From Curtobacterium sp. MCBD17_035 (GTDB taxonomy: Bacteria > Actinomycetota > Actinomycetes > Actinomycetales > Microbacteriaceae), in the NCBI RefSeq assembly GCF_003234815.2, contig NZ_CP126279.1, positions 2,418,001 through 2,482,000 on the forward strand: DNA of 64,000 bases, read 5' to 3'. How positions within the stretch are numbered: position 1 is the stretch's first letter; every line of letters begins with the position of its first letter. The position numbers and the translations under genes are program-made. A model generated the notes under the pieces. It was given only the letters and a program-made list of their open reading frames with translations, did not search any database and was not told the DNA's origin. Shown in pieces: positions 25,901-34,590 of this stretch.

Positions 25901-26050
25901 CGACGGACGGGAGGTCCGGGACCGGCCCGCACCACGCCTCCCGTCCGGCGCGACGGACGGGAGGGCCGGGACCGGCCCGCACCACGCCTCCCGTCCGGCG
26001 CGACGGACGGGAGGGCCGGGACCGGCTCGCACCGCGCCTCCCGGCCCGGC
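25901..26050. repeat. Three tandem 50-bp units, each an inverted repeat
   Basis: Units at 25901-25950, 25951-26000 and 26001-26050. Each starts with CGACGGACGGGAGG and ends with CCTCCCGTCCGGCG (third copy slightly altered), so each folds into a stem of about 11 bp. They begin right after the metI stop and end 12 bp before the stop of the convergent gene, so they probably work as a bidirectional terminator. Built on the same GGGAGG/CCTCCC motif as the 75-bp elements. Confidence 0.85.
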
Positions 26051-26062
26051 GGATGGCGCGGG

Positions 26063-26803
26063 TCAGGCCGCCGGCTCGGCGACCGACGACGGAGCGCCGC
26101 TGATCGCGGGGGCCTCGTAGTGGGCGGTGACGAGGATCGGACGGTGGTCCGAGATGCCCGCGGGGAGCGTCTCGACGCCCGCGATGTGCAGACCGACGCT
26201 CGTCGCGAAGTCGAAGTGCCCCGTGAACCGGCGGTACCGCAGGTAGGTCGGCTGGTCGCTCAACGAGAGGGCGAAGCCGTGCTCCTCGATCTTCTTGCGG
26301 AGGTTCGTCTGGAACCAGGGGTAGTTGAAGTCCCCCACCATGATCGCCGGTGCCTCGCTCGACAGGTCACGGACGAACTGGTGCGCGGCCTCGATCTGCT
26401 TGCGCCGCAGGCTGTTCGTCGCCGTCAGGGGCGAGGCGTGGAAGGACGCCACGATGACCTCCGCGTCCGCCTCGTGGTCCTCGAGGTGCATCGCGATGAG
26501 CCGCTCGTGCGCGGGCGCCAGGACGCGGTCGTGCAGGGACTTCTGCAGCGAGTGGATCGTGAAGTCGCGCACATCGAACCGGTCGTCGCGCTTGTAGATC
26601 GCGAGCCCGAGCCGATTCGCGCTCGTCGACGCCGCGAGGGTGAGCCCCCCGACCTCGGGCGCCAGGTCGTTGCTGTCGCACTCCTGCACGCACAGCACGT
26701 CGGCCTGGGACGCCTCCGCCAGTGCGGCCAGCTCCCCGTTCGCGGTGTGCTCGCGCAGGTTGTAGCTCACCACTCGGATGGCTCGCTGCTCTCCGCCCTG
26801 CAT
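26063..26803 (-). CDS. Endonuclease/exonuclease/phosphatase family protein
   Basis: 246 aa. SYNLREH near the N terminus, VLCVQECDSND (metal-binding Glu), FHASPL, MVGDFNY and a C-terminal SDHRPI are the five successive motifs of the DNase I/EEP superfamily. Candidates range from phosphodiesterase to exonuclease; none can be singled out. ATG at 26803 with GAGG six bases upstream; an ATG at 26815 would add four residues. A TACAGT box at 26915-26920 (minus strand) could be its -10, implying a leader of about 100 nt. Confidence 0.87.
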   Translation of the reverse strand: MQGGEQRAIRVVSYNLREHTANGELAALAEASQADVLCVQECDSNDLAPEVGGLTLAASTSANRLGLAIYKRDDRFDVRDFTIHSLQKSLHDRVLAPAHERLIAMHLEDHEADAEVIVASFHASPLTATNSLRRKQIEAAHQFVRDLSSEAPAIMVGDFNYPWFQTNLRKKIEEHGFALSLSDQPTYLRYRRFTGHFDFATSVGLHIAGVETLPAGISDHRPILVTAHYEAPAISGAPSSVAEPAA

Positions 26804-27008
26804 GTCGCCTCGCATCCTGCCGTTCGTCGTTCGTCCGACCTGGTGGTCGCGCGCCAGGGCAGGGCCCCGGCGCCGCCTTCGGACCGTACCCCCGGTACGC
26901 AAGCGCTCGCTGTGACTGTATCGCCGCGAGGCGCCCGAGGGTACGGGGCACCTGGACCCCGGCCGTGAATGACGGACGGCGGAGCGGCCCGGCCCTACCG
27001 TTCGGGTC

Positions 27009-27191
27009 ATGAGCTACAGCCAGCCTGACCCTGCCGAAGAGTCCACCACGCCCGAGGCGCCCGAGCAGCCGGACACCGACGCGCCCGACGAACGCCAGCA
27101 GTCCGCCGAGGACATGCCCGACGGCCTGCACGGGACGAACGACCACGCCGACCTCGGCGACGACGTCGACTCGGGCAGCCCCGAGCAGTGA
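27009..27191 (+). CDS. Small acidic disordered protein
   Basis: 60 aa, rich in Asp, Glu, Pro, Ser and Gln, without hydrophobic segment; not recognised. TACCGT at 26996-27001 lies 7 nt before the ATG, so expression from a leaderless transcript is likely and supports it as a real gene. Ends with a DDVDSGSPEQ tail. No operon partner. Confidence 0.7.
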   Translation: MSYSQPDPAEESTTPEAPEQPDTDAPDERQQSAEDMPDGLHGTNDHADLGDDVDSGSPEQ

Positions 27192-27302
27192 GACCGTGGA
27201 GGACCCGCTCGCGTGGCGGGTCCTCCCCCACGCATCGCCCGGTGGTGCGGATCCTCCCGCGGCGCGCACCACTCGGCGGCGCGCCGCTCGTCGCGCCTCC
27301 GC

Positions 27303-28733
27303 TCAACGGGCGGCCGCGCGGCGAGCCGGACGCACCGCTGACCCGGCGTCGCGGCTCATGAGCACGCCCTCGAGGCACGCTGCCGCGAGCAGCACCGTGA
27401 TGACGACGAACGCCGCGTCGTAGGGCACGGAGGACCCCGGGCCGCCGAGCGGTGCCGCAGCGCGGAGCACCACCGCGGCCACGGCCACGCCGAACCCGGC
27501 GGCCACCTGCTGCAGCGTCGACGAGAGCGTGTTCGCCGGCGTCATCGCCGTGGGCTCGACGTCCGCGAACGCGATCGTGTTGTACGCCGTGAACCCCACA
27601 GAACGTGCGGCACCGCTCACCACGAGCAGGACCGCGAGCACCCAGAACGGCGTCGTCGGCGTCAGGAACGTCATGAGCACGACGGACACCGCGGCCGTCG
27701 CCGTCGAGCCGATGACGACGGGCCGGTACCCGAACGCGCGGAGGAGCGGCGTCGTCGTCGGCTTGATCCCGAGGTTGCCGACGAACACGAACAGCACCGC
27801 GGACCCCGCCGCGACCGCGGACCAGCCCCAGGCGTCCTGGAACAACAGCGGCAGGACGAACGGCACCGCCGACACACCGAGCCGGAACAGCGAGCCCCCG
27901 GCATGCGACACCCGGAAGGTCTCGAGCCGCAGTGCGTCGAGCCCGAGGATCGGGTGGTCCGCCCGGCGGAGGTGTCGCACCGCGAGCCAGCAGCAGACCG
28001 CCCCGACGACGCCCGCGACCGTCGCCGCGACCACCGGCACGTGGGTGAGGGACAGCAGCGACGCCATCACCACGAGGCCGCCCAGCCCGAGACACGCGAG
28101 CACCGCGCCCACCCAGTCGAAGGGCACGCGCTCGGCGCCACGCTCCTGCGGCACGAGGACGGCCGCGGCGACGAGTGCGACCGCGCCGATCGGCAGGTTC
28201 ACGAGGAAGATCCAGTGCCAGGACAGCGCGTCCACGAGCACCCCGCCGAGGAACGGCGCGACGATCGGTGCGGCCAACGCCGGCCACGTGAGGATCGCGA
28301 TGGCGGTCACGAGGCGGTCGCGGCCCGCGCTCCGGAGCACCACGAGCCTCCCGACCGGCACCATGAGCGCGCCACCGAGACCCTGGACGACCCGCCATGC
28401 CGTCAGGGTCGCGAGCGAGTCCGCCGCGGCGCACAACCCCGACGCGGCGGTGAAGACGACGATCGCGCCGAGGAACACCGTGCGCGACCCCACCCGGTCC
28501 GTCACCCATCCGCTCACGGGGATGAGGACCGCCAGGGTCACGAGGTACGCCGTGATCGCGATGCCGACCGCCGCCGAGTCGACGCCGAGGTCCCGCCCGA
28601 TCGCCGGCGCCGCCGTGCTGACGATCGTGCCGTCGAGCAGCTCCATGAAGTACGTGCCCGCGACGAGGACGGCCAGGGCCGTCGCGCTCCGTCGCCGTCG
28701 TCCGGTCTGCGCCTGCGTCGTCGCCTCGCTCAT
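27303..28733 (-). CDS. MFS drug transporter, DHA2-like
   Basis: 476 aa with 13-14 hydrophobic segments. FMELLDGTIVSTAAPAIG near TM1, GWVTDRVGSRTVFLG (motif A) and WRVVQGLGGALMVPVGRLVV are typical of the EmrB/QacA branch. Probably an efflux pump; substrate unknown. ATG at 28733. Divergent from the glycosyltransferase at 28850. A run of CGGCGCG-rich sequence lies beyond its 3' end. Confidence 0.91.
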   Translation of the reverse strand: MSEATTQAQTGRRRRSATALAVLVAGTYFMELLDGTIVSTAAPAIGRDLGVDSAAVGIAITAYLVTLAVLIPVSGWVTDRVGSRTVFLGAIVVFTAASGLCAAADSLATLTAWRVVQGLGGALMVPVGRLVVLRSAGRDRLVTAIAILTWPALAAPIVAPFLGGVLVDALSWHWIFLVNLPIGAVALVAAAVLVPQERGAERVPFDWVGAVLACLGLGGLVVMASLLSLTHVPVVAATVAGVVGAVCCWLAVRHLRRADHPILGLDALRLETFRVSHAGGSLFRLGVSAVPFVLPLLFQDAWGWSAVAAGSAVLFVFVGNLGIKPTTTPLLRAFGYRPVVIGSTATAAVSVVLMTFLTPTTPFWVLAVLLVVSGAARSVGFTAYNTIAFADVEPTAMTPANTLSSTLQQVAAGFGVAVAAVVLRAAAPLGGPGSSVPYDAAFVVITVLLAAACLEGVLMSRDAGSAVRPARRAAAR

Positions 28734-28802
28734 CTCCGTTCGAGCGTAGTCCGACGCGCGTGCCCCGGCGGTCCCCCCAGGAACGCCGTCTATCGTGGCG
28801 GC

Positions 28803-28853
28803 GTGAGGTCTGCTCGGAGGGTGCCACCCGCCCGCGGTGAGGTGGCTGCATGA
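28803..28853 (+). CDS. Upstream ORF of 16 codons, coupled to the next gene
   Basis: GTG at 28803 lies 6 nt after TATCGT (28791-28796), the same leaderless promoter arrangement as elsewhere in the window. The peptide is Arg/Pro/Ala-rich (ends RGEVAA) and its TGA overlaps the ATG of the membrane glycosyltransferase as ATGA. A regulatory role is an inference from this arrangement. Confidence 0.5.
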   Translation: MRSARRVPPARGEVAA

Positions 28854-30094
28854 GGGGCCCCGACGAACTCGAGCGCCCCGCTCGGCCCGCCGCCGTCTCG
28901 GTCGTCGCCCGTCCCTCCCGGAACCGCCTCGCCGACCTCGCCGTCAGCACACCCGCATGGGCGGTGGTCCTCGTCCTGTTCGCGGCGTCGCGGATGCTGT
29001 CGACCACGTGGCTCGCCCTGGTGTACCCGCTCATCGTGCGGGCGCAGCCAGCGAACGCCATCCGGGGCAACGACCACGGGTTCCTGACGTTCCTGACGAG
29101 CTGGGACGGCCAGTACTACGAGGACATCTCCCTGCACGGGTACCCGTCCGTGCTCCCGACGGACGCCCTCGGACACGTCATGCAGAACAACTGGGCGTTC
29201 CTGCCGGCGTTCCCGTTCACGATCCGGATGCTGACGGCCTCCACGGGCCTCCCGTTCCGGATCGGCGCGCCGCTCATCGCCACCATCGCCGGCCTCGTCG
29301 CCGCATACCTGCTGCACGCGCTCGTCCGCGAGCGCGCCGGCGGCACCGCCGCGTTGTGGGCCGTGTTCTTCTTCTGCCTCGGGCCGCTCTCGTTCCTGCT
29401 CGAGGTCGGGTACGCCGAGAGCATGTTCCTGGCGCTCGTGTTCGGTGCCCTCCTCGCCATGCAGCGGCGGCGGTACCTGCCACTCACCCTGCTCTCGATG
29501 GTGGCGGCGTTCACCCGTCCCGGCGAGCTGGCGATCCCCCTCACACTCGGGGTGGTCGCCCTCGTCCGGTACGTCCGGGACCGCGGGTCGTTCCCCGTGC
29601 GCGAGCGACTCACCGTCATCGGGACCGGACTCGTCACCGCCGCCGCAGGTGTCGCGTGGCCGGTCATCGCGTCGCATGCCACCGGCCGGCCGAACGCGTA
29701 CCTCGACACCGAGATGTCGTGGTGGGTCAACTTCATCGGTCGGGTGCACTTCGTGCCGCTCTCGCCCTGGTTCCTCACCGCGGCCCGCTGGGTCGGTGTC
29801 GGCGGGGTGCTGCTCGTCATCGCCATGGCCGTCGCGTACGGCGTGTGGTTGTCCCGGCGGTCCACGCGCGAGCTCGGGCTCGTCACCGTCGTGTTCGCGG
29901 CCGCGTACGCGCTGTACGTGTTCGCCGTGTCGATCCCCATGGCCTCGACCCCGCGGCTCCTCATGCCGCTCGCGCCGCTGACGGGGTCGCCCGAACTCGT
30001 CGCGCGGCCGTGGGCGCGATGGATCATGGTCAGCGGGGCGCTCGTCGGGCAGCCGGTGCTCATCGCGGTGCTGTGGCTGATGGGGCCGCCGTAG
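28850..30094 (+). CDS. GT-C membrane mannosyltransferase, PIG-V-like
   Basis: 414 aa, about 10 hydrophobic segments. SWDGQYYEDISLHGYP in the first periplasmic loop matches the RWDxxxY...HGYP motif of PIG-V (GPI mannosyltransferase 2 family), and GYAESMFLALVFGALL its second conserved segment. Uses a polyprenyl-phosphate mannose donor in relatives. A donor-synthase candidate (DPM-like) is encoded at 61057-61836. The ATG overlaps the stop of a short upstream ORF. Confidence 0.82.
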   Translation: MRGPDELERPARPAAVSVVARPSRNRLADLAVSTPAWAVVLVLFAASRMLSTTWLALVYPLIVRAQPANAIRGNDHGFLTFLTSWDGQYYEDISLHGYPSVLPTDALGHVMQNNWAFLPAFPFTIRMLTASTGLPFRIGAPLIATIAGLVAAYLLHALVRERAGGTAALWAVFFFCLGPLSFLLEVGYAESMFLALVFGALLAMQRRRYLPLTLLSMVAAFTRPGELAIPLTLGVVALVRYVRDRGSFPVRERLTVIGTGLVTAAAGVAWPVIASHATGRPNAYLDTEMSWWVNFIGRVHFVPLSPWFLTAARWVGVGGVLLVIAMAVAYGVWLSRRSTRELGLVTVVFAAAYALYVFAVSIPMASTPRLLMPLAPLTGSPELVARPWARWIMVSGALVGQPVLIAVLWLMGPP

Positions 30095-30191
30095 GCAGAG
30101 GCAGAGGCGGACGCGGACCGGCCCGCTGGCGGTGGTCCACCGACTCGGGGATCTGGGTCCGGTCGACGGCGCCGGGAGTACGGTCCCGGCC

Positions 30192-30524
30192 ATGACCGGT
30201 CCGCACGATGACGACCCGACCCTGGTCCGGAACCAGCCAGCCCTGACGACCTCGGACGGCACGATCTGGGTCGTGGTCGGCGCCATCACCGCGATCGTCG
30301 TCGGGCTCGTGATGTGGCTCATGGGGCTGCTCGTGCCCGCCGTGGGATGGACCGGCCTCGTGCTCGTGCTCGCGCTGTTCGTCGCCATGCTCGTCGTGCG
30401 GTTCGCCGTCCGGCACGTGCGGCACCGGCTCGCGACGCTCGCGGCTCTCGAGGGCGCGATGGTCCTCGTCGGCCTCGTGGTGGTGTTGGTCGTGCTCGTC
30501 GGGCAGGCGCGCGCGGTCGGTTGA
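30192..30524 (+). CDS. Small membrane protein, hypothetical
   Basis: 110 aa with three membrane segments (about 25-47, 49-70 and 92-106) and a basic loop VRHVRHRL between the last two. Not recognised. TACGGT at 30179-30184 precedes the ATG by 7 nt, again a leaderless arrangement. It follows the PIG-V-like gene by 97 bp. Confidence 0.75.
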   Translation: MTGPHDDDPTLVRNQPALTTSDGTIWVVVGAITAIVVGLVMWLMGLLVPAVGWTGLVLVLALFVAMLVVRFAVRHVRHRLATLAALEGAMVLVGLVVVLVVLVGQARAVG

Positions 30525-30552
30525 CGGGGTGGCTGCCCGGACCCCCGCCGGC

Positions 30553-30720
30553 GCGGCTCGCGGCTCGCGGCTCCGCGGGGTGCGGCTCGCGGCTCGCGGG
30601 GTGCGGTTCCGCGGGGTGCGGTTCCGCGGCTCCGCGGGGTGCGGCTCGCGGCTCCGCGGGGTGCGGCTCGCGGCTCCGCGGGGTGCGGTTCCCGGGGTGT
30701 GGCGCCGGGGACCGCAGTTC
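30553..30720. repeat. GC-rich imperfect tandem repeat
   Basis: Irregular reiterations of GCGGCTCGCGGCTCCGCGGGGTGC (written here as overlapping GCGGCTCGC and CTCCGCGGGGTG motifs). It begins after the small membrane protein and leads into the cluster of 75-bp elements. No coding signal. Confidence 0.8.
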
Positions 30721-30771
30721 CCGGAGGCGCGGCTGTCGTCTGTGCTGATCTGGGCCCCCTCCCCCGGCAGC

Positions 30772-31393
30772 GCCGACAACTCAGGAAAACCTCGCCAGCC
30801 GGGAGGCCCGACACCCGACCGGCACCGATCCTCCTGAACCGTCGACCACAGGCGGCAGATCAACCGAGGCGGCGCGTCGAGACCAACCCACGTGACGACC
30901 TCCGAACAGCCCGGAGGGCCGAGCCTGAGCCCGTCGCCCCGCCTCCTCGGCAGCGCCGACAACTCAGGAAAACGGCGCCAGCCGGGAGGCCCGGCACCCG
31001 CCCGGCACCGATCCTCCTGAACCGTCGACCAGGGGCGGCAGACCAACCGACAACTCAGGAAAACGGCGCCAGCCGGGAGGCTCGGCACCCGCCCGGCGCC
31101 GATCCTCCTGAACCGTCGACCGCAGGCGGGAGATCAACCGACAACTCAGGAAAACCTCGCCAGCCGGGAGGCCCGACACCCGACCGGCACCGATCCTCCT
31201 GAACCGTCGACCACAGGCGGGAGATCAACCAACAACTCAGGAAAACTGCGCCAGCCGGGAGGCCCGGCACCCGCCCGGCACCGATCCTCCTGAACCATCG
31301 ACCGCAGGCGGGAGATCAACCAACAACTCAGGAAAACGGCGCCAGCCGAGAGGCCCGACACCCGACCGGCACCGATCCTCCTGAAGCCGGTCT
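30772..31393. repeat. Array of six 75-bp palindromic elements, period 91 bp
   Basis: Elements at 30772-30846, 30955-31029, 31046-31120, 31137-31211, 31228-31302 and 31319-31393. Left arm GCCGACAACTCAGGA (or CAACAACTCAGGA), right arm TCCTGAACCGTCGAC; the last right arm is degraded. Starts from the second to the sixth element are exactly 91 bp apart; the first is 183 bp away, and the gap (30847-30954) retains traces of spacer and GGAGGGCC but no arms, suggesting one decayed unit. Interiors are nearly identical here and contain CCGGGAGGCCCG. Lies between convergent genes. Confidence 0.92.
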
Positions 31394-31450
31394 GCTCGGT
31401 CGGGGGTGTCACCGGCGGAGTTCCCCGGGACCTCCCGCGCCCGCGGCGAG

Positions 31451-32101
31451 TCAGTCGGTCCCCACGCCCGGCCCGCGGATCACGGTCTCGACGTCGACGA
31501 CCTGGGGCGTGGCGGGCATGGAGGCGAAGCCGAACCGGACCGGCGGGTCGAGCGGTGTCAGGGTGCCGAGGTCAGCGCCGTCCCACGTGCCCGTCACTGC
31601 GGTCACCGCATGAGCGCCGGTCACGCCGTAGTACTCCCGCCGACCTCCCCCGGCAGAACCCGCGGTCCCCGCCCCGCGCACCAGCAGGCGCGCGACCGGA
31701 TCGACGATCGCGAGCCATCGGGGATCGGTGGCGATCCTCCGCGGAACGAGCCGGAGCAACCGGCCGAGGAGTGTGATCGCGCCGACGGTGACCTCGAGGT
31801 GGAGCGGTCCGGCGTCGAACTCCAGGCCACGTGTGGTTCGAACGAGGTGCACATCGACGACCCGGGTCGCGTCGAACCGGTAGGTGCTCGACACGTACCG
31901 CTCGACGAGTTCGTCCGGCGCCAGGAGCAGGCTGCTGCCGTCGGGCAACTCGACGAACACGTCGGTGAAGTGCCGGAACGGGGAGTCCTGCCACATCCCG
32001 ACGACGATGCGGTGCCCGGACGTGGTCCCGACGCCGAGGATCCGTCCGCGGAACCGCTCCTCGCGCGCTGAGCGGTCTCGTCGGCTGGACGTGTGGGCCA
32101 T
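31451..32101 (-). CDS. Conserved hypothetical protein
   Basis: 216 aa, soluble, no cysteine cluster or membrane segment. Not recognised as a named family; the N-terminal half looks beta-rich (FTDVFVELPDGSSLLLAPDELVERYV) and the C terminus ends with FGFASMPATPQVVDVETVI. On the minus strand TAGCAT (32108-32113) lies 6 nt before the ATG, indicating a leaderless mRNA. Its stop faces the 91-bp repeat array. Confidence 0.75.
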   Translation of the reverse strand: MAHTSSRRDRSAREERFRGRILGVGTTSGHRIVVGMWQDSPFRHFTDVFVELPDGSSLLLAPDELVERYVSSTYRFDATRVVDVHLVRTTRGLEFDAGPLHLEVTVGAITLLGRLLRLVPRRIATDPRWLAIVDPVARLLVRGAGTAGSAGGGRREYYGVTGAHAVTAVTGTWDGADLGTLTPLDPPVRFGFASMPATPQVVDVETVIRGPGVGTD

Positions 32102-32351
32102 CGCTGGATGCTACCGGGGCGCGGCCGGACGGACGCACGAGGGTCACCGCCGTCGCGTTGTCACATCCGCCGTACGGGAGGAGGCGCACCGGACCCGAGT
32201 TCGGGTCATCGGATCCGGTGCACGCGGGCACGAGCGGACGGCCGTCTGCATGACACAGCTCGACGCGGCTCGCCCCTTGTTTGTGTTCGGTGCCCTCCGC
32301 CTCCGGGTTTGGTCACGGATCACCATTTCAGGGAGGCCCGTGGCGCCTCGG

Positions 32352-33488
32352 TCAGACCGCGGGGACCTCCTCAGCGAGCATCTCCTCGACGAGCGGCTTG
32401 ACCTTCGTGCCGTACAGCTCGATCGACCGCATCATGTGTTCGTGCGGGAGTCGACCGGTGCTGTAACGGAGATCGAAGCGCGAGACCCCGAGGATGCGCA
32501 TGTTTCGCGCGATCTTCTTCGCGACCGTCTCGGGCGATCCCACGTAGAGGGAACCGCCCGCCGACAGGCCAGCGCGGTACTGCGACTCGTCGAAGGGCGG
32601 CCACCCGCGCTCGCGTCCGAGCCGATCCGTGACGTCCTTGTGGTACGGGTAGAACAGCTCGGCCGCCTCGTCGTCCGTCGCTGCGACGAACCCTGGCGAG
32701 TGCATGGCGATCGGCTGCTGCGGGAGCTCGAACTGGTCGAGCGCCTGTCGGTAGAGGCGCGAGAACGGTGCGAACTGAGCGGGCTGACCGCCGATGATCG
32801 CGAGGAACAGCGGGAACCCGTAGCTCGCCGCCCGGATCACGGACTGCGGCGAACCCCCGACTCCGATCCACGTCGGGATGCGGCCGTGTTCGGTCTTCGG
32901 CCAGACCTCTTGCTCGTGGAGCGGGGCGCGCTTCGTGCCGGACCAGCTGACCGGTCCCTCTTTGAGGACCTCGGCGAAGAGCTCGAGCTTCTCCTCGAAG
33001 AGGGTCTCGTAGTCTGCGAGGTCGAATCCGAAGAGCGGGAACGACTCGGTGAAGGACCCGCGGCCGAGCACGACCTCGGCGCGCCCGTTGGACAGCGCGT
33101 CGACGGTCGCGAACCGCTCGTAGACCCGCACCGGGTCGTCTGAGCTCAGCACCGTGACCGCGGAACCCATGTGGATCCGTTCGGTGCGCGCGGCGATGGC
33201 CGCCAGGACGACCTCGGGTGCGCTGACGGCGAAGTCGACGCGGTGGTGTTCACCGACCCCGATGAAGTCAATGCCCACCTGGTCGGCGAGGACCGCCTGC
33301 TCAACCACGTTGCGGATGCTCTGGGCCTGGGTCAGACGGACACCCGCGGTCGTCTCGGTCACGTCACCGAACGTGTCGAGCCCGAGCTGGACCGCTCCGA
33401 CCCGGTCCGGCGCCGCGGGCGGGACGTCGACCGGACGCCCGGGTCCCGCGCCACCACCGCTGATGTTGCCAAATGCGCTGCCACCCAT
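32352..33488 (-). CDS. Luciferase-like flavin monooxygenase (LLM class)
   Basis: 378 aa. TIM-barrel bacterial-luciferase family: FIGVGEHHRVDFAVSAP, SAVTVLSSDDPVRVYE and GRAEVVLGRGSF are standard LLM segments, and PTWIGVGGSPQSV follows. Reduced flavin (F420 or FMNH2) would be the cosubstrate; substrate unknown. The ATG at 33488 has GGAGG six bases upstream; a TTG at 33509 would add seven residues but lies inside a palindrome that looks like an operator. Confidence 0.9.
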   Translation of the reverse strand: MGGSAFGNISGGGAGPGRPVDVPPAAPDRVGAVQLGLDTFGDVTETTAGVRLTQAQSIRNVVEQAVLADQVGIDFIGVGEHHRVDFAVSAPEVVLAAIAARTERIHMGSAVTVLSSDDPVRVYERFATVDALSNGRAEVVLGRGSFTESFPLFGFDLADYETLFEEKLELFAEVLKEGPVSWSGTKRAPLHEQEVWPKTEHGRIPTWIGVGGSPQSVIRAASYGFPLFLAIIGGQPAQFAPFSRLYRQALDQFELPQQPIAMHSPGFVAATDDEAAELFYPYHKDVTDRLGRERGWPPFDESQYRAGLSAGGSLYVGSPETVAKKIARNMRILGVSRFDLRYSTGRLPHEHMMRSIELYGTKVKPLVEEMLAEEVPAV

Positions 33489-33508
33489 GAAGTCCTCCAG
33501 ACGGATCA

Positions 33509-33520
33509 ATGCGTTTGCAT
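33509..33520 (-). promoter_or_regulatory. Palindrome upstream of the luciferase-like gene
   Basis: ATGCGTTTGCAT: 4-bp inverted arms ATGC/GCAT around GTTT, starting 21 bp before the chosen start codon. The AT content is high for this genome. Could be an operator for an unlinked regulator; no regulator gene is adjacent. Confidence 0.35.
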
Positions 33521-33580
33521 GATCCTACAACCGGTTCAGTACGCCAGAATTCCGCGATGCGACGGGAAGGCGCGGGAGCA

Positions 33581-34348
33581 TCAGGAACGCGTGCCGAGCC
33601 TCCCGGGCGTCGCCAACCGCGCGTGCTCGAGGACCACGCCGGACGGTCCGACGGCCGCGGCGACGACCGACAGGGTCGCGAATCGGCCGTCGGCACGGAG
33701 ATCGTCACGGAGGATCGCGTCCGGTCGGTCCGGCGCGACGTCGGCACCCGAACGGAGCACGGCGAACCAGTCCTCCCAATCGGCCCCGAGCCCCGTCGTC
33801 GGCGCCTCCGCCGCGAGGAGTGGCTCGATCGACGGTGGCGGTCCGACCGGAGCCGATGCGTGGCGGAAGGGATCGAGCCACCGAGCGATCCGTGGGAGCG
33901 CGACGTCGTCCGGAGCGCCTTCCGTCACGACGTGGACGCCCGGTCCGAGTCCTCGCGTGAGGACGCGCGTACCATCCCACGACGTCACGCGCACCCCCTG
34001 CGGCGTTGCGTGGACCAGGTTGTAGGAGCGCTCGGTCGGCCGCTCGCTCGCCCGGGTGGCCCCCGTGACGGCGTCGAGCGGAAGCCACCCCCGCGTCGCC
34101 CAACCGCCGTCCGTCGCGGGCACGGGCTCGGCGCGGTTGAGGACGACCGCGAGGGCTCGGCGAGGAGCGGACGCTGCGAGCCACGCGCCCCCTGCCGTCC
34201 GATCCCGGACACCGACCACGTCGTCGCCGCGGTCCTGCCACCAGGCGCGTGGGGGGTCCCAGGGACGGGACGGGTCCTCGTCTCGCAGTGCGAGCAGGGT
34301 GACCGGCCACGCGGTGTCGGGTTCGACCCGGACGACGACGGTGCACAT
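33581..34348 (-). CDS. NRDE (TANGO2-like) family protein
   Basis: 255 aa. Begins MCTVVVRVEP; the cysteine at position 2 is the conserved N-terminal residue of NRDE/TANGO2 proteins, which have an Ntn-hydrolase-like fold. NLVHATPQGVRV corresponds to the central conserved segment, though the family's NRDE tetrapeptide is here reduced to LNRAEP. Function uncertain. GATGAT (34355-34360, minus strand) sits 6 nt before the ATG. Divergent from coaBC. Confidence 0.75.
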   Translation of the reverse strand: MCTVVVRVEPDTAWPVTLLALRDEDPSRPWDPPRAWWQDRGDDVVGVRDRTAGGAWLAASAPRRALAVVLNRAEPVPATDGGWATRGWLPLDAVTGATRASERPTERSYNLVHATPQGVRVTSWDGTRVLTRGLGPGVHVVTEGAPDDVALPRIARWLDPFRHASAPVGPPPSIEPLLAAEAPTTGLGADWEDWFAVLRSGADVAPDRPDAILRDDLRADGRFATLSVVAAAVGPSGVVLEHARLATPGRLGTRS

Positions 34349-34590
34349 GCGTCGATCATCGCACCCGCCGCACGACGTCCGGGGCTCGCCTGCCCACCTG
34401 TGGACGCGCCTCGACGTCGAGCAGCATGTGGACGCGATGGCGCCCGAACGCCCCTGCCCAGGCTCAGCGGACGCGTGAAACAGCGCGCACTGTGGAGAGA
34501 GCGATGCGTTGTGGAGGACGGCCTGCCGCTCCCTGCCCGCTGGTACCGTCGGCCGGGCGGGGATCGGCCCCGCCGGAGCGGAGGTCGACC

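Noticed and set aside
31046..31393. CRISPR array with 91-bp period
   Set aside because: The whole unit is repeated, not only a short repeat; there are no unique spacers of 30-40 bp.
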